Shown: positions 17,292 to 26,361, counted from the first letter of the stretch. The stretch: DNA of 64,000 nt from Nitrosopumilus ureiphilus (GCF_013407185.1 NZ_CP026995.1:1137913-1201912); one strand, 5' to 3'. Notes: generated by a model not told the origin, from the sequence alone. Numbers and translations: made by a program.

Positions 17292-19076
17292 TTATTCAGG
17301 CTCAGGATTTTCATCTTCTTTCATCAAACTTTCCATAATATGACCATGAGATAATTTTTGGAATACAAACACCGAGTCAGCTATCAAAATTATTGCAATG
17401 GTTAGACCCACGCCAGATATTATGAATGGTAAAAATGGCAAGATCATGATATCTCCCAAATAAGGTTGAATTACCGCAATAATTATCAAAACAAAACCTG
17501 TAAAGAAAATATTTCGGAGTAACCTATGAAGGGGTTTTTCTTCTAGTTGCTGTGTATCAGCTGGAATTAGTTTTGTAGATAATATGTCGGAGATATTTGT
17601 GACTAAATTTTCTATTTTACCAAGCATTGCAATTACAGGATATACAATTAGTAATATGCTGATTATAGTCAAAAGGATTTCAGGTTCGATTGGAAGTGGA
17701 ATTCCAATTGTTGAAATTATAATTACTATATCATCATTAAAGTAATCTATTAGAGCAAGAATTGCAATCACGATCATTAGATTGACAAAGAATTTTGGTC
17801 CATGTGTTTTTAGAATCTTATTAAATTGATTGTTATCATCAGGAGTATTCATCAGATTGTTAAAGAATTTGCCAACGATGTAAATTGGATTTAGAATATT
17901 TATTGGTATATGACTTGTTTTATCTGCAAGTGTTGGCAATATTTTTAGCAATAAAGGCATACAAAACATCGTAGCCAATGTAACAAGCATTGTAACAGGA
18001 TACAGTGAATCTCTAACAGAGCCGCTATCTACTGCCTGTTTTGCCATTATAAACGAGAATTCACCTCTAGGAACCATGACAGAGCCAATTGTAGAAGAAC
18101 TGATCATTCCATGACCTCCTATTGATGCACCAAAGAAATTTCCAATGAATTTTCCAATAACAGCCAAAATTATTATCGGAATTGAAATCAAAGCAACATC
18201 AGGAATTGTCATGATGTTTACCAACATTCCAATAGATACAAAAAATATTACACCAAAAAAGTCTCTTAGAGGAAGAACTTTTTTTGTAATACTTTCAGAA
18301 TGTTTTGATGATGCAATTATCATTCCCATGATAAATGCACCAATTGCAGAACTTTGACCAAGAAAATGTGCCAAAACTGCCAATCCAAATCCCAAAGCAA
18401 GTGCTGTGATAAAAGGGCCTTCAGGAATATCCAATCTATGTATTTTCTCTAATAGTTTAGGAATTAATTTAATTCCAAGAGCTAATGCGATGACAAAAAA
18501 TGTCAAACTTTGTAAAATCAAAATTCCAACTCCTGTAAAATCTAATTGTGCACCATCAGATGCATTACCCAAAATCACTAAGAGTAATACTGCTGCAAGA
18601 TCTTCAACGATTAAAATTGTGATTATAGTATCAAATTCTTTTGTTTTGACTAGTTTGAGATCTCGCATTATTCGTAGAGAAATTGCTGTGCTGCTAATTG
18701 ACAATATTCCTGCAAGATATAGCGCCTCTAAATGGGACCATCCAAATGAAAAGGCTCCAATGTATGCCAGAAAAAACATTATTGATAGTTCAGTCATACC
18801 CACTGTGATTGCTTTCATGCCAGCCTTGCGTAATTTTTGTAGACTGAATTCTAATCCAACAACAAAAAGAAGGATGATTATTCCTAATTCTGCTAAAAGG
18901 TTGATTAGTTCTACATCATCTACAATTCCAAGCCCATAGGGTCCTGCAATCATTCCAATTAAAATAAATCCAATAATTGTTGGAAACTTTATCTTTTTCA
19001 TTATTCCTGCACCAATCATTCCTCCACCTAGCAGTAATGCTAAAAGCGCAAGAAATTGTGTAACTTCTACTTCCAA
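17292..19076 (-). CDS. CPA2-type cation/proton antiporter
   Basis: 594 residues. A Kef-like exchanger core occupies residues 1-385 (FPTIIGFILIGMIAGP, GLEFSLQKLRKAG, SISSTAISLRIMRDLKL, TILIVEDLAAVLLL, GQSSAIGAFIMGMIIA). The Glu-Asp pair of the ion-binding helix (VED) is kept, unlike in the 13687 homologue. After a cytosolic stretch there are about four extra C-terminal TM helices (430-575), not standard for Kef proteins, and no KTN or TrkA-C domain. The start overlaps the preceding gene's 3' end by 10 nt, tying it to the GGT/amidohydrolase operon. Likely K+ or Na+/H+ exchange. Confidence 0.85.
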   Translation of the reverse strand: MEVEVTQFLALLALLLGGGMIGAGIMKKIKFPTIIGFILIGMIAGPYGLGIVDDVELINLLAELGIIILLFVVGLEFSLQKLRKAGMKAITVGMTELSIMFFLAYIGAFSFGWSHLEALYLAGILSISSTAISLRIMRDLKLVKTKEFDTIITILIVEDLAAVLLLVILGNASDGAQLDFTGVGILILQSLTFFVIALALGIKLIPKLLEKIHRLDIPEGPFITALALGFGLAVLAHFLGQSSAIGAFIMGMIIASSKHSESITKKVLPLRDFFGVIFFVSIGMLVNIMTIPDVALISIPIIILAVIGKFIGNFFGASIGGHGMISSSTIGSVMVPRGEFSFIMAKQAVDSGSVRDSLYPVTMLVTLATMFCMPLLLKILPTLADKTSHIPINILNPIYIVGKFFNNLMNTPDDNNQFNKILKTHGPKFFVNLMIVIAILALIDYFNDDIVIIISTIGIPLPIEPEILLTIISILLIVYPVIAMLGKIENLVTNISDILSTKLIPADTQQLEEKPLHRLLRNIFFTGFVLIIIAVIQPYLGDIMILPFLPFIISGVGLTIAIILIADSVFVFQKLSHGHIMESLMKEDENPEPE

Positions 19077-19864
19077 GAATCTGCCCCATCAAATTTTTTA
19101 AAAAAAAGATTTAATGTATTTTCAAACTGATTGTTCAATTTTTGTAGATGTGTAGGGACTACTGACAATGTTTCTTTATCAAACCAAGGATCTGTTAGAT
19201 ACAAATTCCTATTCATTTCGACTTGAATCCAAGGAACAGGATTGTTTCCATATGTCTTTGTAATATGGCCACCATGGAATGGATCATTTAATGAGATGTC
19301 ATTTCTTTCAATTCCATATGATTCTGAGATGCTTAAAGCCAACAATTCCATCATTTCCTGAGATGCAGCCTGTCCATCATTATTTGACAAACAAAATTTT
19401 GGCCTTTTATTGTTCTTAGCATCAGGGGAGATTCCTGGTGCAACTGATGCCATTGAATGGCAATCCAAACACAATCGTAATTCTAATTCTTTAAGACTTT
19501 TTTGAATTGAATTATGGTAAGGTAAATAATACAATTCAAGTAGCAATGTTCTCAGAGAATCATCGGGTTCTTTCCTTTCATGATAAATTGGTTTTTTGTA
19601 ACATGTTGTACTTTTAATCACACCGTCAGGATTTGCAGGAGGTAAATCGTCTTGTGAGCGATTAAGATCAACGAATGCTCTTGCAATATTTGATTTAATA
19701 ACACGTTGAACTTTATCTCCCAAGTCATACATTTCAATTACAAAAGGATCAGAATCATCAAAAAGATCTTTATTTGTAATACATAGATGTCCATCAAGTT
19801 CTACAGGTTTCTTTCTTCCACCATGTGGAATTGATAATAAAACAGGTAATTTTTCTAATTTAAT
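19067..19864 (-). CDS. N-formylglutamate amidohydrolase-like (FGase family) protein, probable ATT start
   Basis: The FGase-type metal-dependent amidohydrolase reads LPVLLSIPHGG (metal-binding motif), then FVDLNRS, LCLDCHSMAS, DPFHGGHITKTYG and IQVEMNR, the whole family plan. The first in-frame ATG (19732) falls after the IPHGG motif and would remove it. Upstream, the frame is open back to a TGA near 19880, with no ATG, GTG or TTG, and the first plausible initiator is ATT at 19864 (ATT AAA TTA GAA). This gives 265 residues and a 10-nt overlap with the gamma-glutamyltransferase stop. Family members hydrolyse N-formylglutamate or related amides; the substrate here is unknown. Confidence 0.75.
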   Translation of the reverse strand: MKLEKLPVLLSIPHGGRKKPVELDGHLCITNKDLFDDSDPFVIEMYDLGDKVQRVIKSNIARAFVDLNRSQDDLPPANPDGVIKSTTCYKKPIYHERKEPDDSLRTLLLELYYLPYHNSIQKSLKELELRLCLDCHSMASVAPGISPDAKNNKRPKFCLSNNDGQAASQEMMELLALSISESYGIERNDISLNDPFHGGHITKTYGNNPVPWIQVEMNRNLYLTDPWFDKETLSVVPTHLQKLNNQFENTLNLFFKKFDGADSWK

Positions 19865-21486
19865 CCCTCTGCTATCCCATCACGTCTAACTTCAGCAACA
19901 CCCTGAAATCCATCTTGTGTTTGAAGTTTCATTGTAGCATGAATTGCTCCATGATAAAATGAATATCGTTCTTTAATAGAAATGTCATATCCCATTTCTT
20001 TGAGATGGTCAATAATTTCAGTTCTAAATCCTCCATCCTCTATACTGACATTGCCTCCAATTGAACAATGAAAACGGGGTCTCTCAATTGCCTGATCCAT
20101 AGATAAATTACCATCAATTATTCTCGATAGAAACTGTGTAATGGTTGAAAATATCCTCTGACTTCCAGGACTTCCTACTACCATCCAAAGTTTCGAATTA
20201 TTAAAAATCAAAGCAGGAGATACCGAAGTCCAAGGTATTGCATTTGGTCGAATATAGTAGGGATGATTTGGAGTAGTAAACTCAAATGCAGACATGTAGT
20301 TGTTGTAAAGAAATCCTAATCCATCAGCAGCTGCTTTTGATCCATACGCCAGTTCTACAGACTGGGTAATTCCTACAGCATTACATTCATCATCCATAGT
20401 TGAAAGATGTGTAGTATCCTCCCCTCCAAAATCAGGATCAATCATCGGCAATGTTGCATCCATGGAATTATGAATAGAATCAGCCATCTGTTTTGCAAAA
20501 GTTCTCTGTAGATGTAATTTATCTTGAATTTGATCATATGTATGACGATCAAATGGTCGTTGTACTCTATGCAAGAATGCTTTTCTAAATGTCTCAGCAA
20601 CAAAATGGTATGAGCTAGGTTTTGAGCTACGTAGAAACTTGGATGGGAGATGATTTAACATCATTAGTGTGAGAAGTAATGTTCTTCCAGCTGCTGGCGG
20701 AGGTAAAGTTGATACTGTTACATGGCGGTATTTCCTACTAATTGGTTTTCGAATTAGTGGTTCTGGGATGAATGCTAAATCTTCTTCACGAATCAAACCA
20801 TGATTATTTTTCATGTCTTGGGCAATTTTTTTAGCAATATTCCCTTGATAGAACACACGGTATCCATATTCAGAAATGGCAGTAAGGGTTTTAGCCAGAT
20901 CTTCTTGAACAAATCTATCTCCCACATCATACGGAACAAGACCATCTTTTAGGAAATATTTTGCACCAGATTTTGATTTTATTGAAAGAAAATTTTCTAA
21001 TTCTTTTTCCTGTAAGGAATGCTGAAGTTGAGTAATTTTGTATCCTTTTTTTGCAATATGAATTGAGGGTGCAACAATCTTTTGCCATTCTAATCTACCA
21101 AATCGTTCATGTAAAAATCCAATTAATGCCAGAGTACTAGGCACAGTTGTTGCCTTGTATCCAAGTCGACGATTTTTCTTTTTACTATAGACTGATGAAT
21201 GTGCCAATGAAGGAGAACGGCTAGACCCATCTATAGCATATGATTTTCCATTTAGATAAATGATGCCCATGGATTGTCCACCGATTCCAGAAGATTGAGG
21301 CTCACATACGCCTAGTGCGATGGCTGTAGCACATGCAGCATCAATAGCATTACCTCCTTTTTTGAGCATTTCAACTCCTGCTTTTGTTGCATCTGGAAAT
21401 GCAGATGAAACCATCCCTTTTTTTGCAATAGATGATTTTTTGTTTTGAGTTGGTCTGAACGAATTTTCGATTTGCTTGAGGTTCAA
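19855..21486 (-). CDS. gamma-glutamyltransferase-family Ntn hydrolase
   Basis: 543 residues covering both GGT subunits in one precursor. The N-terminal half has KGGNAIDAACATAIALGV and EPQSSGIGGQSMG; the autocleavage site is at DTTHLS, with Thr358 the predicted new N-terminal nucleophile; the small-subunit motif GSPGSQRI follows. No signal peptide is visible, so it is probably cytosolic, unlike bacterial periplasmic GGT. It leads an overlapping group with the FGase-like gene and the antiporter. Since archaea generally lack glutathione, another gamma-glutamyl compound or acylase activity is likely. ATG start. Confidence 0.85.
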   Translation of the reverse strand: MNLKQIENSFRPTQNKKSSIAKKGMVSSAFPDATKAGVEMLKKGGNAIDAACATAIALGVCEPQSSGIGGQSMGIIYLNGKSYAIDGSSRSPSLAHSSVYSKKKNRRLGYKATTVPSTLALIGFLHERFGRLEWQKIVAPSIHIAKKGYKITQLQHSLQEKELENFLSIKSKSGAKYFLKDGLVPYDVGDRFVQEDLAKTLTAISEYGYRVFYQGNIAKKIAQDMKNNHGLIREEDLAFIPEPLIRKPISRKYRHVTVSTLPPPAAGRTLLLTLMMLNHLPSKFLRSSKPSSYHFVAETFRKAFLHRVQRPFDRHTYDQIQDKLHLQRTFAKQMADSIHNSMDATLPMIDPDFGGEDTTHLSTMDDECNAVGITQSVELAYGSKAAADGLGFLYNNYMSAFEFTTPNHPYYIRPNAIPWTSVSPALIFNNSKLWMVVGSPGSQRIFSTITQFLSRIIDGNLSMDQAIERPRFHCSIGGNVSIEDGGFRTEIIDHLKEMGYDISIKERYSFYHGAIHATMKLQTQDGFQGVAEVRRDGIAEGLN

Positions 21487-21806
21487 TTTGATATTTCTTC
21501 CTTTGATAAGATGTAAAAGAAATTATTTGAAAATGGCTGAAAACGTATTACTTTCCACAGTACTTTGGTTAAGATTTGAACTGATTTGTGTTCATTGTTT
21601 TTAGATTGCAAACGAAAAATATTAAAAAGAATATTATCATCAGATACATTTTCAAGACACATAATTCTAATTTTCAACAATTATTTCAATTCAAACTAGT
21701 ACAAATACTGATCTTGATTGATAGAGAAAAAGATAAAACAGGTATTTTTGCCTAAAAATATTTCACTGTTCTACTATAAGATACAGTAGATTTATGGAAA
21801 TTTAGA

Positions 21807-22070
21807 ATGGTACAAACTAAAGCAGAAAGAAGTGCTGCTGCAGTAAAAGCAGCAAGAACTAGAAAAAGAAATGCAAAGCTAAAAGCAGAAGGTGCAGCAA
21901 AAACAGCTTCCAAAAGAAAGCGAACAGTAGCAACCAAGAAAAGATCTACAACTGCAGTAAAAAAGCGTAGTGTTTCAAAACGTAGTGCTCCAAAGAGAAA
22001 AACTGCAGTAAAACGCAGAGCCGCTCCAAAAAGGAAAACTACAGTAAAATCCAAAGGAAGAAAACGATAA
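21807..22070 (+). CDS. Lys/Arg/Ala-rich DNA-binding protein, histone H1-like
   Basis: 87 residues, almost all Lys, Arg, Ala, Thr, Ser and Val, with short repeats such as KKRS and PKRKT. A helix-prone N-terminus (KAERSAAAVKAARTRKRNAK) leads into a disordered basic tail. The composition matches bacterial and archaeal H1/AlgP-like tails that coat nucleic acid. It is not a histone fold. It is followed at once by a strong hairpin terminator. ATG at 21807. Confidence 0.75.
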   Translation: MVQTKAERSAAAVKAARTRKRNAKLKAEGAAKTASKRKRTVATKKRSTTAVKKRSVSKRSAPKRKTAVKRRAAPKRKTTVKSKGRKR

Positions 22071-22080
22071 TTAGACATCA

Positions 22081-22121
22081 AGCCCTTTCTAGATTTTTTA
22101 GTAAAAAAACTAGAAAAGGAC
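22081..22121. terminator. bidirectional hairpin terminator candidate
   Basis: AGCCCTTTCTAG followed by a T-run and ACTAAAAAAACTAGAAAAGGACT forms a long stem (CCTTTCTAG with CTAGAAAAGG, then T-run with A-run). It lies 10 nt after the basic-protein gene and would give T-rich transcript ends in either direction. Confidence 0.6.
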
Positions 22122-22222
22122 TTTAACATTGAGTCTTTTTCCTATTTTTCCTTTTTTAATTAGAATTTTAGTAAAAATAGTTGATGATTGAAAATAATAC
22201 GATAGTCGTTACTCTTTGGAAT

Positions 22223-22390
22223 TCATTGAGTATTTGCAGGCTTTTTCTGTGACCATGCCTGCTCATTTATTGTATGACATTTACAGTCAGCAGATTTTCC
22301 TTTACAGTTTTTTTGATGTAGTGGTTTATCACATTTGTTACAATCAGGATCTCTCCAGCTTGCTTGATTTCCACAATTTGCACACCTCAT
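22223..22390 (-). CDS. multi-Cys zinc-binding mini-protein (55 aa)
   Basis: ATG frame of 55 codons with seven Cys and two His: CANC, CNKC, NCKG, CKCH. The two leading CxxC pairs form a zinc ribbon; the later Cys/His may hold a second metal. A Trp-rich tail follows (EQAWSQKK). No named family. Confidence 0.65.
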   Translation of the reverse strand: MRCANCGNQASWRDPDCNKCDKPLHQKNCKGKSADCKCHTINEQAWSQKKPANTQ

Positions 22391-22552
22391 TTTTTATATC
22401 TAGTCAGACTTTTGGTTTAACTTTCTAATAAATAAATCTCTAAATGACTAAAATCAACATGAAATCAATTGATTTTTTTAATTATTTAAAATAAAATTAA
22501 ATCACAAATAATTGAATAAAATGAGATGAAACATTTGATCATAATTTTTTAA

Positions 22553-23353
22553 TTATGAAATTTTGAATAATGCTTTTGCATTTTTGTACATAAAATTATC
22601 TCGAAATGCTTTTTTGATGTTTAGTTTTGCTACAAAATTAAGATATGAATCCATAGTACTGATTGGCCAATCTGTGCCATACAAAAGATATCTAGGTTCA
22701 CCAGCATAGTTTATCAATTCTGCAACTTTGTCTTTCATCATTTTTTCAAAAAAGTGATCAAAGGATCCAACAACCAATCCAGATACATCCGCATAGACAT
22801 TTTTATTTTTATAAATTACTTCTTGAGCATCCTGTATCCAAGGATTTCCTAAATGGCACATTACAATCTTCAATTCAGGATTATCGACAGCTACATCATC
22901 TAAATTAAGAGGTCTTGAATATCTCAATTTTCCTTTTTCAGAATATGTGTCTCCAGTATGAAACATTACTGGAATGTCAAATTCAATACAAATATCATAG
23001 ACCTTTTGATATCTTTCATCATAAGGGTAATAGTGTTCATAACCAGAGTAAACTTTCATGGCTTTAATTTTACCATCTTTAATCAATTGTTTATAATTTC
23101 TCAGATCATCATCAGTGTGGTGATCAATTGTAAATCCAGCTGCAACACCAAGATTATCATATTTTTTAATTCCCTCAATAATTTGTTCAGTGGATGGTCT
23201 TTCAGCATTAACCTTGTATGATGACAAAATTATTGCATAATCAACATTGTTACTAGTCATTTCAGTTTGAAGCATTTCTAATCTGTCTTCTAATAACGGA
23301 ATGTGTTGTGTTAATTCATATTGGTTTACATGAACATGGCAGTCAATAATCAT
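22553..23353 (-). CDS. amidohydrolase-2 family TIM-barrel enzyme
   Basis: 266 residues starting MIIDCHVHVNQ (metal motif HxH at strand 1), with MKVYSGYEHYYPYD, PVMFHTGDT, IVMCHLGNPW and the C-terminal YGTDWP Asp motif. This is the ACMSD/amidohydrolase-2 barrel that hydrolyses or decarboxylates small organic acids using one metal. The substrate is unknown. The start overlaps the stop of the acetyltransferase gene by 4 nt (ATGA), so the two are translationally coupled. Confidence 0.8.
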   Translation of the reverse strand: MIIDCHVHVNQYELTQHIPLLEDRLEMLQTEMTSNNVDYAIILSSYKVNAERPSTEQIIEGIKKYDNLGVAAGFTIDHHTDDDLRNYKQLIKDGKIKAMKVYSGYEHYYPYDERYQKVYDICIEFDIPVMFHTGDTYSEKGKLRYSRPLNLDDVAVDNPELKIVMCHLGNPWIQDAQEVIYKNKNVYADVSGLVVGSFDHFFEKMMKDKVAELINYAGEPRYLLYGTDWPISTMDSYLNFVAKLNIKKAFRDNFMYKNAKALFKIS

Positions 23354-24003
23354 GATTTTTCTTCAAAATGTGGATTTTTCCATTCAATAAAAGTTGCATA
23401 GTTAAGTGATCTAGGATCCTTCATGTAATTAGGCAATATTTTGACAAATTTGAAATGATTTCGGAGTTGAAAAGTTAAAACAGGTTCTTTTATTTCATGA
23501 CGTTTTACTTTGACAACATATTCTATTGGTGAGAGTTCTTTTGCAAAGTCACAGTAGTTGAACAATCTACCTCCAGCAATAATTCTTCGCAAGTTTAGTT
23601 TTATTGCCAAGGCTTGTCTTGCACTATACAACTTTGTTGCAACCCCCAATCGTCTATGATTTGGATGGGATGACACATCAGCACCATATAGTGAATCCCC
23701 TTTTGGGTCATGATTTTTTAAAAAACTATCTCCACATGCGTCTTTCCAGGTATGATCTTTATACTCTGGATCTAGGCGAACTATCAAACTACTACAGGAA
23801 CCAATAATTTTTTTATTATATTCTGCGACAAATTGACCTTGGGGGAAAATCTGTAAATGTACTTTAAGTTGTTCAGGTTTCCAATAGACTCCTTCTGCAG
23901 CCATAACAGGGAAAGCAGCTTTTTGTAATTCAACTACTTTAGGTATATCTGCCTGTCTCATGTTTCGTATTATCACATGACTGTGTCTAGATTGAATTGA
24001 CAT
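23350..24003 (-). CDS. GNAT-family N-acetyltransferase
   Basis: 217 residues. The N-terminal IRNMRQADIPKVVELQKAAFP and the central block DVSSHPNHRRLGVATKLYSAR contain the acetyl-CoA-binding R/Q-x-x-G-x-A/G signature (RRLGVA). It probably acetylates a small amine or protein. It is first in a two-gene unit with the amidohydrolase. ATG start at 24003; the promoter region upstream is AT-rich. Confidence 0.8.
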   Translation of the reverse strand: MSIQSRHSHVIIRNMRQADIPKVVELQKAAFPVMAAEGVYWKPEQLKVHLQIFPQGQFVAEYNKKIIGSCSSLIVRLDPEYKDHTWKDACGDSFLKNHDPKGDSLYGADVSSHPNHRRLGVATKLYSARQALAIKLNLRRIIAGGRLFNYCDFAKELSPIEYVVKVKRHEIKEPVLTFQLRNHFKFVKILPNYMKDPRSLNYATFIEWKNPHFEEKS

Positions 24004-24209
24004 TGAACTATTTATTTCCTCATGTGTATTGACCTAATATCTTATGATCAAAAACCATTTTCTTAGAAATAGATTTGTTCATAAATATTGAATAAAATTT
24101 TTTTAACGTATCATTTACCCCAGTTTAAATTTCTATAAAGAATTGTGATTAGGGTTATTTTAATCTGATGAATAAGCATATTTAGAATAATTTTTGATTC
24201 ATTTTAATT

Positions 24210-24350
24210 TCAATACATTGTTTTCATCTTTTTCTTTTTTCGTTGATCCTTTTCTTTAGAAGACGATTTTAAAGAATAGTCATATTCAGGATATAGTTTT
24301 GCAAAACGCTGCTCAACTCCTTCATTAGCATCATAGTTTGAAAAGTCCAT
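24210..24350 (-). CDS. small hypothetical protein (46 aa)
   Basis: ATG frame MDFSNYDANEGVEQRFAKLYPEYDYS ending in a Lys-rich tail (KDQRKKKKMK). Protein-like composition; no domain recognised. It is 5 nt downstream of a zinc-ribbon gene on the same strand, so probably cotranscribed. Confidence 0.5.
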   Translation of the reverse strand: MDFSNYDANEGVEQRFAKLYPEYDYSLKSSSKEKDQRKKKKMKTMY

Positions 24351-24355
24351 AAAAC

Positions 24356-24511
24356 TCACACATTATCCTCGTTGTGCCAAACTGAATCTTTTTCTTTACA
24401 TGAGTCAGAACAATAATCCGAATTAATTTCTAACTTGCCACCACAATAATTACAATGAATTGATGGATCATAATGTGTTTTATCAGATATTGATTCGTGA
24501 TAGTTTAGCAA
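24356..24511 (-). CDS. zinc-ribbon mini-protein (51 aa, TTG start)
   Basis: The frame holds HCNYCGGKLEINSDYCSDSC, a four-Cys zinc ribbon of the short type, then KEKDSVWHNEDNV. Only a TTG (24511) is available as start after the upstream in-frame stop. It forms a pair with the 24210 gene. Confidence 0.55.
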   Translation of the reverse strand: MLNYHESISDKTHYDPSIHCNYCGGKLEINSDYCSDSCKEKDSVWHNEDNV

Positions 24512-24606
24512 CTGTAATTTATACTAACAAATTGTTTAAAAAACAATACATAATTGATTTCATCTAAAATGAAATCAACTCAATGGTAGTATAAATAATT
24601 AGATTT

Positions 24607-24750
24607 GTGTTTTACAATAGATATTCAGTGTTACAAAAACGTTGTAAAAGATGTCATCAACTGTTTGATAACAGGGCTAGTGATTATTGTACATTTGAAT
24701 GTGCATTGAATCACTATTCAAATTTTGAGAGGTATGTTGATGCACAGTGA
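24607..24750 (+). CDS. zinc-ribbon mini-protein (47 aa, GTG start)
   Basis: The frame reads KRCKRCHQLFDNRASDYCTFEC, a C-x2-C...C-x3-C metal site, then LNHYSNFERYVDAQ. GTG at 24607 or 24628 is the likely start; there is no ATG. It overlaps the next mini-gene by 11 nt. Confidence 0.5.
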   Translation: MFYNRYSVLQKRCKRCHQLFDNRASDYCTFECALNHYSNFERYVDAQ

Positions 24751-24814
24751 ACAGTGTCCTGCGTGTGAAAGTATTATTGAGGAAAACTCTGGAAAGTATT
24801 GTTCGAATGTGTGA
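24740..24814 (+). CDS. zinc-ribbon micro-protein (24 aa)
   Basis: ATG frame MHSEQCPACES...GKYCSNV overlapping the end of the previous mini-gene. It keeps CxxC and one later Cys where a full ribbon would have two. It may be a truncated ribbon; the following TGA falls where a fourth Cys would be expected. Confidence 0.35.
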   Translation: MHSEQCPACESIIEENSGKYCSNV

Positions 24815-24889
24815 TTTTTTGCGTCAATTTCTCAAAATCATGGCAAGAAAAAAAAGTATGATTATTCTTGAATTTAAAAGGTGATTTTT

Positions 24890-25111
24890 ATGCCTGATGA
24901 ATCATGTGGAAAGTATGGGGAGTATTCACTAAATTACTCATTATGTGAAAAATGTAAAGCGCCAGTTGTGTTTATCTATAGAATATGTGCAACTAGGACC
25001 CCATTGAATATCACCATGAATGGTTTTGTTTTAGAATTGATGATAGTAAATTGCTTCCTGCAAAGTCGTATTCATACCAAAGATACAAAATTAGTTTTTC
25101 ATATTAGATAA
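24890..25111 (+). CDS. small Cys-containing hypothetical protein (73 aa)
   Basis: ATG at 24890 (MPDESCGKYGEYSLNYSLCEKCKAP) with one CxxC pair and further single Cys. The C-terminal half looks irregular and hydrophobic, so the gene may be a ribbon protein with a frame-disrupted end. Continues the run of CxxC mini-genes. Confidence 0.35.
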   Translation: MPDESCGKYGEYSLNYSLCEKCKAPVVFIYRICATRTPLNITMNGFVLELMIVNCFLQSRIHTKDTKLVFHIR

Positions 25112-25170
25112 TAATTTTTCAAGTTCGGATTAAAAATTATTCCTATTTAGGGTTTCAAAAAAGAAAAAAA

Positions 25171-26196
25171 TTATTTTGTAAGTACTAGAGAGTAGCTTAC
25201 AGTGAATGGTGTATCATTCATGGTATGAAGTGCCAAAGCATTTCCTGAGAACATTGTAGAGCCTGATGCTTTTGATGGAACCAATATGAGTGCATAGAAT
25301 GTTTCACCATCGGCAGTCCAATAAGGAAGTCCTCTAAGTTCACCTTTAGTCATAGGCCCCAGCAAAGTTACAATTTGAACAGGCTCTGATGCATCCCATG
25401 TTAAGTGACCAGAATATGTTTTCTCACTTGGTCCCAACAAGATTGCAAGCTGATGTGATTCATGTCCAACTCCAGGATCTTGTTTTGAAGTTACAGTTCC
25501 TTTAATCAGTTTATCACTTGATGTAGAATGCTCTGTGTATGTTACAGAGTAGGTCACAGTGAATGGTTCCATATTTTTAGTATGAACTGCAATTGCATTT
25601 CCTGAAAACTGCCAAACGCCTGAAGAGGTTTCTCTGTCAATGAATGTTAATCCAAATTTAGTTTTGCCATCCATAGTCCATATAGGTTGTCCTTTTGCCA
25701 TTCCATCTTTTAGTGGGCCATGCAATGCTACAAGCTGAACATTTTCAGATGCAGAATATGTTACATGTCCACGATAAGTGTTTTCACTTGGTGGAAGAAT
25801 TATTGCAAGCTGATGTCCTTCATGTCCTTGACCAGGGTCTTGAACTGATGTTATAACTCCAGTAACAGTCTTTGGAACTTTTAGGGTTGAAACTTCTTTA
25901 GCTTTCTCCATCGTTTCAGCTTTTGCGTCTTTCTTTGGTACTTCTTTAGCTTTTTCAGCAGATTCTGATTTCTTTTCAGATTTTACCTCTTCTTTCTTTT
26001 TTGCCTCAGATTTTACTTCTTTTTGAGATTCAGAGCAGAGTCTATCACCACAAACCTTCTTTGAGTTAATTGCACTGGCTGCAGTGCCTTTGCTTTTTAG
26101 AGCGTCAGCTGATTCAATTAATCCCAATGGAGTGGCAATTGTTCCTGTAAGTAATACAGCAACTGTGAAAATTGCTAAAAGTATTGTTTTGGTCAT
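25171..26196 (-). CDS. secreted protein with Lys/Glu linker and two tandem ~105-aa repeats
   Basis: 341 residues from the ATG at 26196, chosen because a signal peptide follows directly (ILLAIFTVAVLLTGTIATPLG). A low-complexity segment (KKKEEVKSEKKSESAEKAKE) links to two homologous domains, each starting G.(V/I)TS.QDPG.GHE.HQLAI and ending SGNA.A.HT...PFTV.YS. The GHExHQ motif and the repeated histidines could bind metal. No membrane anchor or PEFG signal is seen at the C-terminus, so it is probably released or loosely cell-wall bound. Function unknown. Confidence 0.75.
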   Translation of the reverse strand: MTKTILLAIFTVAVLLTGTIATPLGLIESADALKSKGTAASAINSKKVCGDRLCSESQKEVKSEAKKKEEVKSEKKSESAEKAKEVPKKDAKAETMEKAKEVSTLKVPKTVTGVITSVQDPGQGHEGHQLAIILPPSENTYRGHVTYSASENVQLVALHGPLKDGMAKGQPIWTMDGKTKFGLTFIDRETSSGVWQFSGNAIAVHTKNMEPFTVTYSVTYTEHSTSSDKLIKGTVTSKQDPGVGHESHQLAILLGPSEKTYSGHLTWDASEPVQIVTLLGPMTKGELRGLPYWTADGETFYALILVPSKASGSTMFSGNALALHTMNDTPFTVSYSLVLTK

Positions 26197-26361
26197 TAGT
26201 GTTCTTTTTTTGATGAACATAATAAGTGTAAAGAGTAGGGCTTTGTGCTGAATTGAATCAATTAGCCTCAATTTAACCAACTAGCATTAATATCAAATTT
26301 TTAAGATACATCTTTTGAAATTTCAATAAACAAAGTATTTACATATTGAGGAGAAATTAGA

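Noticed and set aside
21483-21680. 65-codon minus frame ending at the GGT start
   Set aside because: An ATGA-like overlap exists, but the composition is irregular (many Asn, Ile and Phe) and no motif is visible; it is more likely upstream untranslated DNA.
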